43,684 nt of DNA. Source: Rhodobacteraceae bacterium UBA7436. GTDB lineage: Bacteria > Pseudomonadota > Alphaproteobacteria > Rhodobacterales > Rhodobacteraceae. Location of the stretch: positions 1 through 43,684 of the forward strand of contig DLQI01000022.1 in assembly GCA_002478745.1 (NCBI GenBank). Reading direction: 5' to 3'. Made by a program: the position numbers and the translations under genes. Below, piece after piece: positions 23,923 to 33,024 of this stretch. Each line of letters opens with the position of its first letter. The stretch's first letter is position 1. The notes under the pieces were generated by a model. The model saw only the letters and a list, made by a program, of their open reading frames with translations, did not search any database and was not told the DNA's origin.

Positions 23923-24858
23923 TTAGTAGCCAGCGCTACGATCTACGAGGTGTAGGAATGGTTCGCCTGCTTGCCCGCGCCGGATGTTTTCTGCGATTGT
24001 GAGGCTGGAGTATTTCGCCCGTGTTTCGGCTGCGATGTGGGGTGTGACTGTGACCTTTGGATGCGCCCAATATGGGTGATCTGAGGGCAATGGTTCGATG
24101 CGGAATGTATCGAGTGTTGCGTGGCCGATGTGTCCTGCATCGAGCGATTGCAAAAGTGCGTTGTCGTCGATAAGCGGCCCGCGCCCTGGGTTGATTATTG
24201 CGGCCCCCTTGGGCATCATTGCGAGGGTTTCGCCGTTAAGTGTGTTGTTCGTAGCCGGCGTATCAGGCAGAAGCAGTACTGCGATTTCGGCCTTTGTTAG
24301 GGCTGTTTTTAGCCCCTGAGCGCCGTGATAGGATGTGACGCTTTCGATGGTTTTTTCCGACCTGCTCCAGCCGGAGACATTGAACCCGAACTTGGCCAAT
24401 GCGGATGCGCAAGAGCTGCCAAGTTCGCCCATGCCGAACACCACCACTGAACGGTCCCATGCAAGGGCTGGCGGGCTGGGTGCCCATTCATGGGTTGGGT
24501 TGTTGATATGTGCGTCCATCCCCAAATGGTGGCGCATCACATGGCCGCACACCCATTCAATCATCCCTTGGGTGAGGCCAGGATCGACCATACGGGTGAG
24601 TGGGATGGTTAGGGTTTGGTTGCCCACGATCCCTTCGACCCCCGCCCACAGGTTCAGGACTCCCTTGGCTTTTGTGTAGGGTGTGAAGTCTTTGAGGTCT
24701 GAGTTTGGTGCATAGACGATGTAATCGACATCCGCTGGTGCAATGTCGGTTGCCAGATGCACATCAACTAGGCCGGCTGCTTTGAACGCATCGTTCAGGG
24801 GCCCTTCATACAAAGGCCAGCGTTCTTCTTTTGCTGCGAATAGGATGTTGAGTGTCAT
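23923..24858 (-). CDS. D-2-hydroxyacid dehydrogenase, glyoxylate/hydroxypyruvate reductase A-like
   Basis: 311-residue NAD(P)H-dependent reductase of 2-ketoacids such as glyoxylate and hydroxypyruvate. The nucleotide-binding motif is GMGELG (142-147), and the catalytic set is Arg226 (NPGRG), Glu255 (RIEPLP) and His274 (TPHIAAETR). The N-terminal VDYIVYAPNSDLKDF part is GhrA-like rather than PGDH- or formate-dehydrogenase-like. It starts 9 bp before the rodA stop region (ATG 24858; rodA stop at 24868), so it probably belongs to the mre-mrd transcript as its last gene. The link to cell shape is unclear and may be positional only. Substrate preference is inferred. Confidence 0.88.
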   Translation of the reverse strand: MTLNILFAAKEERWPLYEGPLNDAFKAAGLVDVHLATDIAPADVDYIVYAPNSDLKDFTPYTKAKGVLNLWAGVEGIVGNQTLTIPLTRMVDPGLTQGMIEWVCGHVMRHHLGMDAHINNPTHEWAPSPPALAWDRSVVVFGMGELGSSCASALAKFGFNVSGWSRSEKTIESVTSYHGAQGLKTALTKAEIAVLLLPDTPATNNTLNGETLAMMPKGAAIINPGRGPLIDDNALLQSLDAGHIGHATLDTFRIEPLPSDHPYWAHPKVTVTPHIAAETRAKYSSLTIAENIRRGQAGEPFLHLVDRSAGY

Positions 24859-24867
24859 TTGTGAAAC

Positions 24868-26007
24868 CTATCTTGGTCTGTGGACATGTGCGCTTTGGAC
24901 CAGTCCAAAGGCGAGCATAAGAACCAGCATGGCGGAGCCGCCATAGCTGACAAGGGGCAGTGGAACGCCAACGACAGGGATCAGCCCCATGACCATTGCC
25001 ATATTCACAGCGAAGAAGAGGAAGAAGTTGAGTGCGATCCCAAGGATCAAAAGTGACGAGAACCTATCGCGGTTTGCCAGTGCAGAGGCGATGCAAAAGA
25101 AAATCACCAGCAGGTATATCACGAGCAAGGAAATCCCCCCAACAAACCCGAATTCTTCGGCCAAGGTGGTGAAGATAAAATCAGTGTGTTTTTCGGGCAG
25201 GAAGTTTAGGCGGCTTTGTGGTCCCTGCATAAATCCGCGCCCTGTCCACCCGCCTGACCCTAGTGCAATCTTGGATTGGGTAATGTGATAGCCGGCACCT
25301 AGTGGATCGGCGCTTGGGTCAATGAAGGTGTCGATGCGGCGGTATTGGTAGTTGTTGAGTAATTGCCAACTTGTTTCGCGGCTTTGGAAAACAGCCACGA
25401 TCAGGCCGACACCCGATGTGATCACGGCCGCGAAATAGGCCCAGTGTACGCCCGCAAGAAACATGATACCGCCACCGGCCATGACCAAAAGGAGCGATGT
25501 CCCAAGGTCGGGTTGTTGGATGACCAACGCGGTTGGCAGCAAGATGATTGCAATGGGCAGCAAGACCCAAAGGGGCCGTGATTTCTTTTCGGGCGGCAAC
25601 CAGTCATAGTAGGCGGCCAGAAACATTACGAGTGTGATCTTCATCAACTCGGAGGGTTGCAGGCGCATGAACCCAAGGTCGATCCAGCGTTGTGCGCCTT
25701 TGCCTTCTTCGCCGAATAGATCAACGGCGATCAACAGAATGACGGTTACGCCGTAGCAAAAGCCAGCGATGCTGCGCCAAAACCAAATTGGTGTCATCCC
25801 AATCGCGATCATCAGAACCAAACCCACGGCAAAACGTTTCATTTGCGGTTCGGCCCAAGGTGTAAAACTGCCACCTGCCACGGAGTAGAGCATAAGGAAG
25901 CCGACACAGGCGACCGAGCTGAGCAACAGTGTGAGGGGCCAATTCAGGAACAGGATTTTGCGCAGGCCCGTGGGCGTTGATTTGACAGTGTACTCAAGAT
26001 AACTCAT
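24868..26007 (-). CDS. rodA: Rod-shape peptidoglycan glycosyltransferase RodA
   Basis: 379-residue SEDS-family inner-membrane glycosyltransferase polymerising lipid II during lateral wall growth with PBP2. About ten membrane segments are present. SEDS hallmarks include GKGAQRWIDLGFMRLQPSEL (with Trp-Ile-Asp), QQPDLGTSLLL, the TDFIFTTLAEEFGFVGG loop, and GVPLPLVSYGGSAMLV at the C-terminus. The ATG overlaps the mrdA stop (ATGA), the conserved order being mrdA-rodA. This is the one gene of the downstream mreC-mreD-mrdA-rodA block that begins with ATG. Confidence 0.97.
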   Translation of the reverse strand: MSYLEYTVKSTPTGLRKILFLNWPLTLLLSSVACVGFLMLYSVAGGSFTPWAEPQMKRFAVGLVLMIAIGMTPIWFWRSIAGFCYGVTVILLIAVDLFGEEGKGAQRWIDLGFMRLQPSELMKITLVMFLAAYYDWLPPEKKSRPLWVLLPIAIILLPTALVIQQPDLGTSLLLVMAGGGIMFLAGVHWAYFAAVITSGVGLIVAVFQSRETSWQLLNNYQYRRIDTFIDPSADPLGAGYHITQSKIALGSGGWTGRGFMQGPQSRLNFLPEKHTDFIFTTLAEEFGFVGGISLLVIYLLVIFFCIASALANRDRFSSLLILGIALNFFLFFAVNMAMVMGLIPVVGVPLPLVSYGGSAMLVLMLAFGLVQSAHVHRPR

Positions 26008-27947
26008 GCTTTGTCATCATCCTGAGTTTTGGCCATCGGGCGCATTTTCGCGAGGCGCTTTTGTTGGCTGCGGATACGGCCACGGTCTTTGGATGGGTAT
26101 GCCTCTAGCGGAGGGGGGCCATCGTATAAAGCCTGAAGCGTGATGTCGCGGGCGATCGGGGCTGCGGCTGTTGAGCCGCCGCCGCCGTGTTCAACGATAA
26201 CGGCAACAGCGTATTTGGGATTGTCTGCAGGCGCAAAGTCTACGAACAAAGCGTGGTCGCGCCGTTCCCATGGTAAATCTTCGTTGCGAACAACGCCGGT
26301 GCGCCGTTCAGCGGCGGAAATGTTGCGCACTTGGCTGGTGCCCGTTTTGCCCGCCATGCGCATGTTATCAACGGTGATGCGGCTTTTGTTGGCGGTGCCC
26401 CCACGATCATTGACCACGGCAAACATGGCTTGGCGCATTTTCTTTAAGTTATTTTGATCAACTTTGAGCGGGGCACCTGCGCCTGACGCTTGCTCAACGC
26501 CGTCTACAGATTTAACCAGTCTCGGTGTCACTTCGCGCCCTGTGGCAAGGCGTGCGGTCATCACGGCCAACTGGAGGGGAGAGGCAAGCATGTCGCCCTG
26601 TCCGATGGAGGCGTTCACGGTGTCGCCAATCACCCAATCCTTGCCATGCACGCGGTTTTTCCAGGCCTTAGTCGGTGTCAGGCCACGGGCAACAGCGGAC
26701 ATTTCAACGTTATGGCGCACTCCCAATCCAAAGACGTTGGCCATGGCAGAGATCTTTTCGATCCCGACCTTGAGCGCCAAGTCATAGTAGTAAACGTCGC
26801 AGCTGCGTTTGAGCGAATTCTTTAGGTCGACACTGCCATGACCCGAGCGTTTCCAGCAGTGAAATTTGCGGTCCGCCACTTCAAGGTGACCGTTGCAACG
26901 GACGGTGTCGTCTGGTCCGATAATGCCTTCTTCAAGGGCGGCCATTGCGGTGATCATTTTGAATGTTGATCCGGGGGGATAGGTTCCCTGAACCGCTTTG
27001 GACGCCAGAGGCCGGAATTTGTTTTCAGTTAGTTCACGGTAATCTGCGACGGAAATGCCGGACACAAACAGATTAGGATCGTACGTCGGTGCCGACCCAA
27101 TTGCGACCAGATCGCCAGTTTCACAATCGATCACAACCGCGCTGGCGCTTTCGCCGTCGAGGCGCGCCTGCAAATAGTTCTGCAGTTCTGCATCGATAGT
27201 TAGCTGAATATTTGCGCCCGGTCTGCCTTCACGGCGTCCCAGCTCGCGCATTTCGCGACCGGCGGCGTTCACCTCGACCTGTTTGCTTCCTGCAGACCCA
27301 CGTAGACGAATTTCTTCTTTGGCTTCCACGCCGACCTTGCCGATCTGAAACCGTGGGATGCGTAGCAATGGATCGGGATCGTCGATCTTCTTTAGGTCGT
27401 AATCGCTAACTGGCCCCACGTATCCCAGGATATGAGCAAAGTCTGAGCCCAAGGGATACACACGTGACAAGCCGACTTCTGGTGTGACGCCTGGCAAGGC
27501 GGGTGCATTGACAGAGACGCGGCTGATATCTTCCCACGTCACGTCGTCTGTTATGGTGATGGGGTGAAATGGGGCGCTGCGCTTGATCAATGCAACAGCG
27601 CGTTCAATGGCTTCGCCGTCCAAATCGATGATTTGACTGAGGCGTGCAATCACGGCCTCTACGTCGCGGGTGTCTTCACGCACCATCTTGATTTGATAAT
27701 TTGGGACGTTTTGTGCCAGTTGAACACCGTTGCGATCAAACACCTCGCCGCGAGCGGGCGGGATCAGTTTGAACTTGATCCTGTTCTCTTCGGCCAATGT
27801 CCTGAATTGATCGGCCTCATTGATTTGGAGGTGACGCATACGTGCGGCCAAGCCACCGACGAGCACAAACTGAAGCCCACCGACAACCAGTGCACGGCGA
27901 GACATTAAACTTTGGTTCGCCTCGTGATCTGCGTTTTTGCGTTTCAA
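26004..27947 (-). CDS. mrdA: Penicillin-binding protein 2 (elongasome transpeptidase)
   Basis: 647-residue class B PBP. A short cytoplasmic tail and one membrane helix (about 17-35) precede the pedestal domain (PPARGEVFDRNG, 63-74) and the transpeptidase domain: STFK at 327-330 (Ser327 nucleophile), SCD at 382-384, KTGT at 534-537. It cross-links lateral wall peptidoglycan with RodA. The start is TTG at 27947, overlapping the mreD stop (TTGA), with a good GGAGG 9 nt upstream. The next Met is at residue 15, and starting there would shorten the cytoplasmic tail seen in homologues. It is the third gene of the mreC-mreD-mrdA-rodA run. Confidence 0.97.
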   Translation of the reverse strand: MKRKNADHEANQSLMSRRALVVGGLQFVLVGGLAARMRHLQINEADQFRTLAEENRIKFKLIPPARGEVFDRNGVQLAQNVPNYQIKMVREDTRDVEAVIARLSQIIDLDGEAIERAVALIKRSAPFHPITITDDVTWEDISRVSVNAPALPGVTPEVGLSRVYPLGSDFAHILGYVGPVSDYDLKKIDDPDPLLRIPRFQIGKVGVEAKEEIRLRGSAGSKQVEVNAAGREMRELGRREGRPGANIQLTIDAELQNYLQARLDGESASAVVIDCETGDLVAIGSAPTYDPNLFVSGISVADYRELTENKFRPLASKAVQGTYPPGSTFKMITAMAALEEGIIGPDDTVRCNGHLEVADRKFHCWKRSGHGSVDLKNSLKRSCDVYYYDLALKVGIEKISAMANVFGLGVRHNVEMSAVARGLTPTKAWKNRVHGKDWVIGDTVNASIGQGDMLASPLQLAVMTARLATGREVTPRLVKSVDGVEQASGAGAPLKVDQNNLKKMRQAMFAVVNDRGGTANKSRITVDNMRMAGKTGTSQVRNISAAERRTGVVRNEDLPWERRDHALFVDFAPADNPKYAVAVIVEHGGGGSTAAAPIARDITLQALYDGPPPLEAYPSKDRGRIRSQQKRLAKMRPMAKTQDDDKA

Positions 27948-28483
27948 ATGCGGCCTCCGCGTGCGTCCATGTCCCCTGGGACGCCCTTGCGCACACCCAT
28001 AAGCACGTGGGTCGCGAAGACAATCACGGGGTAGTAAAGGATCGTGGTTATCGTTTGGATAAGTTGCGATCCTAGGTTCGGTTGCTCAACCAACAAAATG
28101 GCCAAGATGATGCGGTATAAAATAGTGGTGCCAACCAGCAATGCAATGACTGTAGCCCATTCGGCTGCAAAGTTCGATGCACGTAAACGTTTTGCGCGAC
28201 TTTGGAGGTTTTCACAGCAAAGTAGTCCCAAAAAGGCCCAAAGACCGGGGGGGCGCTGTAGCAATAGATCTGACAGCAAAAGCATCAGGCCTAGTAGGAT
28301 CACAGGGACATATACGGGTTTGCGCACCGACCACGCGAAGGCAAAGCCTAACATCAGATCAGGGGTGGCCCAAGGGCGCGACATCGCGCTGAGGGGGAGA
28401 AGATGGGTGAACAAGGTCGCCAATCCTAGCACGACGAACCAACCACGCATGATCCAAATTCGCGATGATTGGTCTTCACTCAC
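27944..28483 (-). CDS. mreD: Rod shape-determining protein MreD
   Basis: 179-residue inner-membrane protein with about five hydrophobic segments, the MreD pattern (LPLSAMSRPWATPDLMLGFA, then a QRPPGLWAFLGLL stretch). MreD couples MreBC to PBP2/RodA. I place the start at the GTG at 28483 (SEDQSSRIW...), overlapping the 3' end of mreC by 8 bp with AGAGG 8-9 nt upstream. A GTG at 28501 would add six residues and overlap mreC more. Its stop lies inside the mrdA TTG start. MreD is poorly conserved, so position between mreC and mrdA is the decisive support. Confidence 0.9.
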   Translation of the reverse strand: MSEDQSSRIWIMRGWFVVLGLATLFTHLLPLSAMSRPWATPDLMLGFAFAWSVRKPVYVPVILLGLMLLLSDLLLQRPPGLWAFLGLLCCENLQSRAKRLRASNFAAEWATVIALLVGTTILYRIILAILLVEQPNLGSQLIQTITTILYYPVIVFATHVLMGVRKGVPGDMDARGGRI

Positions 28484-29384
28484 TTGCAGGAACCTCTTCA
28501 CCGTTCTCAGGCGCTGGTGTGCCGTCGTTGGCGGTGAGAATATTTGCGGTGTCGGTCACGGGTTCTGTCGGGTGACTGCGCAGGACACGTAGGAATTTGA
28601 GACGCTCATAGTCCGCAGCAAGGCGCACCCTTAGGCGGCCACCGGGATCAGCGGCCACTTGACCGATAACCAGCCCCGCAGGAAACACTGCGCCGTCCCC
28701 TGAGCTGACAACACGGTCACCAGGTCGGACAAGATCGGGGCTTTCGATGAAATCGATGGGTGGTGCTGCACTGTTGTCACCCGCCACAATGGCGCGTTGG
28801 CCAGAGGGTTGGATGGTAACTGGAATACGGCTGGATGCATCGGTGAGCAAAATCACACGGCTAGTGTTTTTCGCAACACCCGAAATGCGACCTACGAGAC
28901 CAATGCCGTCCATAGTGGCCCAGCCATCCACAAGGCCGTCACGTGCGCCAACGTTCAACAGTACCGATTGACGAAAGGGCGAGCCGCTATCGGCCAGAAC
29001 AACACCCGTGATGAAGGTAAGGCGGGGATCAAGGCGGACGCTGTTGAGGTCAAGCAGTCGGGCGTTCTCTTGTTCAAGCTGCAGCGCGGCTTCTTTCCAA
29101 GATTGCATTTTGCGCAGCTCGCGGCGCAGCTCTTGGTTTTGTTCAGCGATACGGTTGTAGCTTTGATAATCGCGAAACAGGTTCACGGTGCCTGTTACAG
29201 GGGCCATGGCCCAATCAAAATTCGGAACAATTCTGTCGGTGACTTGAGCGCGAAACCGTTCAACTCGTGGACTGTCGATGCGCCAAACCAGAAAGGTCGC
29301 AAGCAATACCAAGGATACGACAACCAGAATCAACCTGCGCAAAGGGCGGGTGTAATCCTGATTGTTTGATCGATTATTGGCCAA
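28476..29384 (-). CDS. mreC: Rod shape-determining protein MreC
   Basis: 302-residue bitopic protein with a short cytoplasmic N-terminus, a membrane helix (about 17-36), a coiled coil (about 70-105, with NRIAEQNQELRRELRKMQSW) and a beta-rich periplasmic domain from about 115. It forms filaments that activate PBP2-RodA. The start is TTG at 29384. In-frame stops upstream and no other plausible start before the conserved RPLRRL segment force this choice; AGGA lies 10 nt upstream. The C-terminus is acidic and Pro/Glu-rich. It follows mreB by 100 bp and overlaps mreD. Confidence 0.95.
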   Translation of the reverse strand: MANNRSNNQDYTRPLRRLILVVVSLVLLATFLVWRIDSPRVERFRAQVTDRIVPNFDWAMAPVTGTVNLFRDYQSYNRIAEQNQELRRELRKMQSWKEAALQLEQENARLLDLNSVRLDPRLTFITGVVLADSGSPFRQSVLLNVGARDGLVDGWATMDGIGLVGRISGVAKNTSRVILLTDASSRIPVTIQPSGQRAIVAGDNSAAPPIDFIESPDLVRPGDRVVSSGDGAVFPAGLVIGQVAADPGGRLRVRLAADYERLKFLRVLRSHPTEPVTDTANILTANDGTPAPENGEEVPASE

Positions 29385-29484
29385 GGCGGTTGTGTCCTGC
29401 GGTAGTCAGCCCTTGCATGGGTACTTGGACTGTCCAAGATTTGACCGGTTGTGGCAAGCGCTTCGGGCTAAGTGGGCGATTGTA

Positions 29485-30531
29485 TCAGCTATCGTAGTCG
29501 ATAGCGTGACGCAGCTGCTTTTCAAATTCCAGCGCCTTGCCTGTGCCCAAGGCCACACAATTCAACGGCTCATCTGCAATTGAAACCGCAAGGCCGGTTT
29601 GCTCACGCAGAGCCAAATCCAGTTCACCGAGCAATGCACCGCCACCCGTCAACATGACACCACGATCAACAATATCGGCGGCAAGGTCTGGTGGAGTGGT
29701 TTCAAGCGCAGCCATAACCGCTTCGCAAATTTGCTGAACCGGTTCTGCCAAAGCTTCGGCAATCTGTGCTTGGGTGATTTCAATTTCTTTTGGTACACCG
29801 TTAAGCAGGTCGCGGCCACGCACTTGCATAGATGTGCCACGCCCATCGTCAGGCATACGGGCCGTGCCGATTGATTTCTTGATGCGTTCTGCAGTTGTTT
29901 CACCAACCAAAAGGTTCTGCTGGCGACGCAGGTAGCTGATGATAGCCTCGTCCATGCGGTCACCACCTACGCGCACAGAGCGGGCGTAAACGATGTCACC
30001 AAGGGAAAGAACGGCAACTTCGGTTGTACCACCGCCGATGTCGACAACCATGTTGCCTGTCGGGTCAGTGATCGGCATGCCAGCCCCAATCGCGGCAGCG
30101 ATTGGTTCAGCAATCAAGCCTGCGCGACGTGCACCAGCAGATAGAACGGATTGGCGAATGGCACGTTTTTCAACGGGGGTCGCGCCGTGTGGGACGCAGA
30201 CAATAATCTTTGGTTTTGAGAAGGTAGAGCGTTTGTGCACCTTGCGGATAAAATGTTTGATCATTTCCTCAGCGGTGTCAAAATCGGCAATAACGCCTTC
30301 GCGCATCGGGCGGATGGCCTCGATGGAACCAGGTGTGCGGCCCAACATCAATTTCGCGTCTTCGCCCACAGCCAGCACTTTTTTCACGCCGTCTTTGATG
30401 TGGTAAGCCACAACGGACGGTTCAGAAAGAACGACGCCTTTGCCTTTAACGTAGATCAAAGTGTTGGCAGTCCCGAGGTCAATCGCCATGTCGGACGAGA
30501 AGAGACCACGAAGATTATCGAAAATGGACAT
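29485..30531 (-). CDS. mreB: Actin-like cytoskeletal protein MreB
   Basis: 348-residue actin-fold ATPase forming membrane-associated filaments that orient lateral wall synthesis. Characteristic segments are MAIDLGTANTLIYVKGKGVV (15-34, phosphate 1 loop), EPIAAAIGAGMPI, VVDIGGGTTEVAVLSLGDIV (phosphate 2), and LTGGGALLGELDLAL (adenosine motif). The N-terminal MSIFDNLRGLFS can form the amphipathic membrane-binding helix. An ATG start, unlike the downstream mreC/mreD/mrdA, suits its much higher expected expression. A 214-bp gap to the divergent VOC gene should hold its promoter. Confidence 0.98.
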   Translation of the reverse strand: MSIFDNLRGLFSSDMAIDLGTANTLIYVKGKGVVLSEPSVVAYHIKDGVKKVLAVGEDAKLMLGRTPGSIEAIRPMREGVIADFDTAEEMIKHFIRKVHKRSTFSKPKIIVCVPHGATPVEKRAIRQSVLSAGARRAGLIAEPIAAAIGAGMPITDPTGNMVVDIGGGTTEVAVLSLGDIVYARSVRVGGDRMDEAIISYLRRQQNLLVGETTAERIKKSIGTARMPDDGRGTSMQVRGRDLLNGVPKEIEITQAQIAEALAEPVQQICEAVMAALETTPPDLAADIVDRGVMLTGGGALLGELDLALREQTGLAVSIADEPLNCVALGTGKALEFEKQLRHAIDYDS

Positions 30532-30745
30532 GTGTTAAGGCCTTGTAGGTAATAGCGCGTGGCATTGAAGTCGCCCACGAGTCGTATGGAACGGACAAGC
30601 ATTCTTATAAGGGCACGGCGCTTTGGGTGAAAGAGGGAATGGTGGTCCGCCGGGGCGGCAATCCGCGCATTTAAGGCCTAATTTGCCTCATTCCGTAGGG
30701 TGGCGTTGTTTGATAGGCTTTGGTCAACCGATTGAGGAGAGTAAA
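30532..30745. other. Intergenic region between mreB and the VOC gene
   Basis: Divergent promoter region of 214 bp. The 9-mer TTAAGGCCT occurs at 30535-30543 and again at 30671-30679. A plus-strand frame opens at 30623 but its first 41 codons have no homology. No RNA gene or clear promoter motif is visible. Confidence 0.4.
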
Positions 30746-31333
30746 ATGCGCAAAATTCAAGTATTAGGTGTGCATCACATCACGCTGACAGGGGCGGATC
30801 GTCAGACGTCGATTGATTTCTGGGAAGGGCTGCTAGGCATGCCGTTTATTTTTGATCAACCGAACCTGGATGACCCCAATGAAGGGCATTTATACTTTGA
30901 TCCGGGCGATGGGCGTTTGATCACTGTATTTACGAATGAAAACCGCAAACCAGATCGCTCGCGCACGTCGATGGATATTGGCTGTGTGCATCATCTGGCG
31001 TTTGAGGTGGATCGTGCGATGTTCACCCAAGTGCCCAAACGGCTGGAGGAACGTGGCATCGGGCATTCAGGCGTGAAGGATCGTGGGTTCATGGATTCGG
31101 TGTATTTCAAAGACCCACTTGGGCAGTTGATCGAGCTGGCTTGTTACAAATTCATTCCGCCGCGCGGATCATCCCATGCCGAAGTCATGCTGGAGGCGCA
31201 CAAGTTGCGTGTTGCCGCAGGGGATATGGCGATTGGGGAAGTGCATTTGGCGGATGCAGTTGAGTTGATCGTGGAGCGGTCCCAACATTCACTGTCTGCG
31301 GATCGCAGCGCGCGGGATCCTTATCGTGGTTAG
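30746..31333 (+). CDS. VOC-family (glyoxalase/dioxygenase-like) protein
   Basis: 195-residue protein with two paired beta-alpha-beta-beta-beta motifs of the vicinal-oxygen-chelate superfamily. Likely metal ligands are the His of GVHHITLTG (residue 10 or 11), His near 83 in GCVHHLAFEV, and Glu near 129 in DPLGQLIELA. The C-terminus (about 140-195) is helical and outside the fold. The ATG at 30746 follows GAGGAGA by 5-6 nt. The family covers glyoxalases, ring-cleaving dioxygenases and resistance proteins, so the function is not assigned. It is divergent from mreB and ends at a Roseobacter-type repeat and a terminator. Confidence 0.85.
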   Translation: MRKIQVLGVHHITLTGADRQTSIDFWEGLLGMPFIFDQPNLDDPNEGHLYFDPGDGRLITVFTNENRKPDRSRTSMDIGCVHHLAFEVDRAMFTQVPKRLEERGIGHSGVKDRGFMDSVYFKDPLGQLIELACYKFIPPRGSSHAEVMLEAHKLRVAAGDMAIGEVHLADAVELIVERSQHSLSADRSARDPYRG

Positions 31334-31354
31334 GGTCTGAATGTTCTGGCGAAC

Positions 31355-31398
31355 TGAGGCGCTGCCTCAGACTCCAAGATATTTAGGAACAAGAGAAG
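31355..31398 (+). repeat. Roseobacter-type intergenic hairpin element, copy 2
   Basis: TGAGGC-GCT-GCCTCA (31355-31369) is the same hairpin as copy 1 at 23854 but with compensatory base changes in the stem and an identical GCT loop. It is followed by ACTCC, TATTTAGG and AAGAGAAG. Like copy 1 it lies after the 3' end of a plus-strand gene. Confidence 0.55.
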
Positions 31399-31405
31399 CA
31401 AGGCG

Positions 31406-31435
31406 GGGTGCGCATCATGTGCGCACCCTATTTTA
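31406..31435 (+). terminator. Intrinsic terminator between the VOC gene and leuA
   Basis: A 9-bp perfect stem, GGGTGCGCA (31406-31414) with TGCGCACCC (31420-31428), has a 5-nt loop and is followed by TATTTTATTA. It fits termination of plus-strand transcripts from the VOC gene, and the hairpin could also serve leuA from the other side. The T-run overlaps the leuA stop. Confidence 0.8.
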
Positions 31436-32995
31436 TTAGGTATCTTTGTAGTTGATTTCAGGTGTGTCTTTGCCTGATTTTTGGCGTCGTACCAGCAGGC
31501 GGTTTAGTGCGTGAACGTAGGCTTTGGCCGAGGCTACAACCGTGTCTGTGTCCGCGGATTCACCCGTTACGATACGGCCGTCTTCTTCCAAACGCACGGT
31601 TACTGTGGCTTGGGCATCAGTGCCTTCGGTCACGGCGTGCACTTGGTAAAGCTGCAGTTTTGCTTCGTGTTCAACCAATGATTTGATCGCGTTGAATGTT
31701 GCATCCACTGGGCCATCGCCGGTTTCGGTTGCGGCATGTTCTGTGCCATCGATTTCTAGCTTTAGGTCCGCTTGTTGCGGCCCTTCGGTGCCGCATTGGA
31801 CGCGCAATGACGTGATTTTCAAACGATCATTCTCAGGATCGTCAGAGGTGCGCATCAAGGCGACTAAATCGTCGTCGAATACTTCCTTCTTGCGATCAGC
31901 CAGTGCTTTGAAGCGAACAAAAACGTCCTTCAGCTGGTTGTCACCCAATTCGATGCCCAGCTCTTCCAACTTGGCGCGCAGTGCTGCGCGTCCTGAGTGT
32001 TTGCCAAGTGGCAATGAGGTTCCAGTCAGGCCTACATCTTCGGGGCGCATGATCTCGAATGTCTCGGCGTTTTTCAGCATGCCGTCTTGGTGGATGCCAG
32101 ATTCGTGTGCAAAGGCGTTTTTACCAACGATGGCTTTGTTGAACTGAACAGGAAAGCCAGCAACTGTTGCAACGCGGCGCGAGATATTCATCAGTTTGGT
32201 TGTGTCGATGCCTGTTTGGTACGGCATGATATCATTGCGTACTCTCAAAGCCATAACGACCTCTTCCAAAGCCGTGTTGCCCGCACGTTCGCCAAGGCCG
32301 TTGATGGTGCATTCGATCTGACGTGCACCAGCTTCAACTGCGGCCAAGCTGTTGGCTGTCGCCATGCCAAGGTCGTTGTGGCAGTGCGTGGCGAAGATGA
32401 TGTTGTCGGCACCTGGCACGTGTTCAAGCAGATCGCGGATCAACTGCGCGCTTTCACGGGGGGCGGTGTAGCCCACGGTGTCAGGGATGTTGATCGTGGT
32501 CGCGCCCGCTTTGATCGCGATTTCGACAGTGCGGCACAGGTAATCAAATTCGGTACGTGTCGCATCCATCGGAGACCATTGCACGTTGTCGCAAAGGTTG
32601 CGCGCGTGGCTTACGGTTTCTTCGATCCGGATCGCCATTTCGTCTTTGGTCAGATTCGGGATCGCACGGTGCAGCGGGGATGTACCGATAAAGGTGTGAA
32701 TACGTGGCTGCGCGGCGTGCTTAACAGCTTCCCAGCAGCGATCAATGTCGCCAAGTTGGGCACGGGCCAAACCGCAGATGACTGAGTTCACGCTATTTTT
32801 GGCAATCTCTGAAACGGCGTGAAAGTCGCCCTCGGAGGCGATCGGAAAGCCGGCTTCGATAATGTCGACGCCCATTTCGTCCAACAGTCCAGCGATCTCA
32901 AGCTTTTCTGCGTGGGTCATGGTTGCGCCGGGGGATTGTTCGCCGTCGCGCAATGTGGTGTCGAAAATTACGACTTTGTCTTGGGAAGATGTCAT
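31436..32995 (-). CDS. leuA: 2-isopropylmalate synthase
   Basis: 519-residue enzyme condensing acetyl-CoA and 2-ketoisovalerate, the first committed step of leucine synthesis. The N-terminal TIM barrel has FDTTLRDGEQSPG (10-22) and the HCHNDLG metal site near 204-210. The linker contains HESGIHQDGMLKN. The C-terminal domain (from about 390) is the regulatory LeuA dimer that binds leucine for feedback inhibition. An AAGAGA Shine-Dalgarno lies 7 nt before the ATG at 32995. A leucine-rich leader peptide and alternative stems lie upstream, so expression is probably also set by Leu-tRNA supply. It stands alone on this strand. Confidence 0.97.
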   Translation of the reverse strand: MTSSQDKVVIFDTTLRDGEQSPGATMTHAEKLEIAGLLDEMGVDIIEAGFPIASEGDFHAVSEIAKNSVNSVICGLARAQLGDIDRCWEAVKHAAQPRIHTFIGTSPLHRAIPNLTKDEMAIRIEETVSHARNLCDNVQWSPMDATRTEFDYLCRTVEIAIKAGATTINIPDTVGYTAPRESAQLIRDLLEHVPGADNIIFATHCHNDLGMATANSLAAVEAGARQIECTINGLGERAGNTALEEVVMALRVRNDIMPYQTGIDTTKLMNISRRVATVAGFPVQFNKAIVGKNAFAHESGIHQDGMLKNAETFEIMRPEDVGLTGTSLPLGKHSGRAALRAKLEELGIELGDNQLKDVFVRFKALADRKKEVFDDDLVALMRTSDDPENDRLKITSLRVQCGTEGPQQADLKLEIDGTEHAATETGDGPVDATFNAIKSLVEHEAKLQLYQVHAVTEGTDAQATVTVRLEEDGRIVTGESADTDTVVASAKAYVHALNRLLVRRQKSGKDTPEINYKDT

Positions 32996-33024
32996 TTGAT
33001 TTCTCTTTTGTTGTCCTGATTCTT

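Noticed and set aside
30623..30745. 41-codon extension of the VOC protein
   Set aside because: No family similarity, and a clear GAGGAGA ribosome site precedes ATG 30746.
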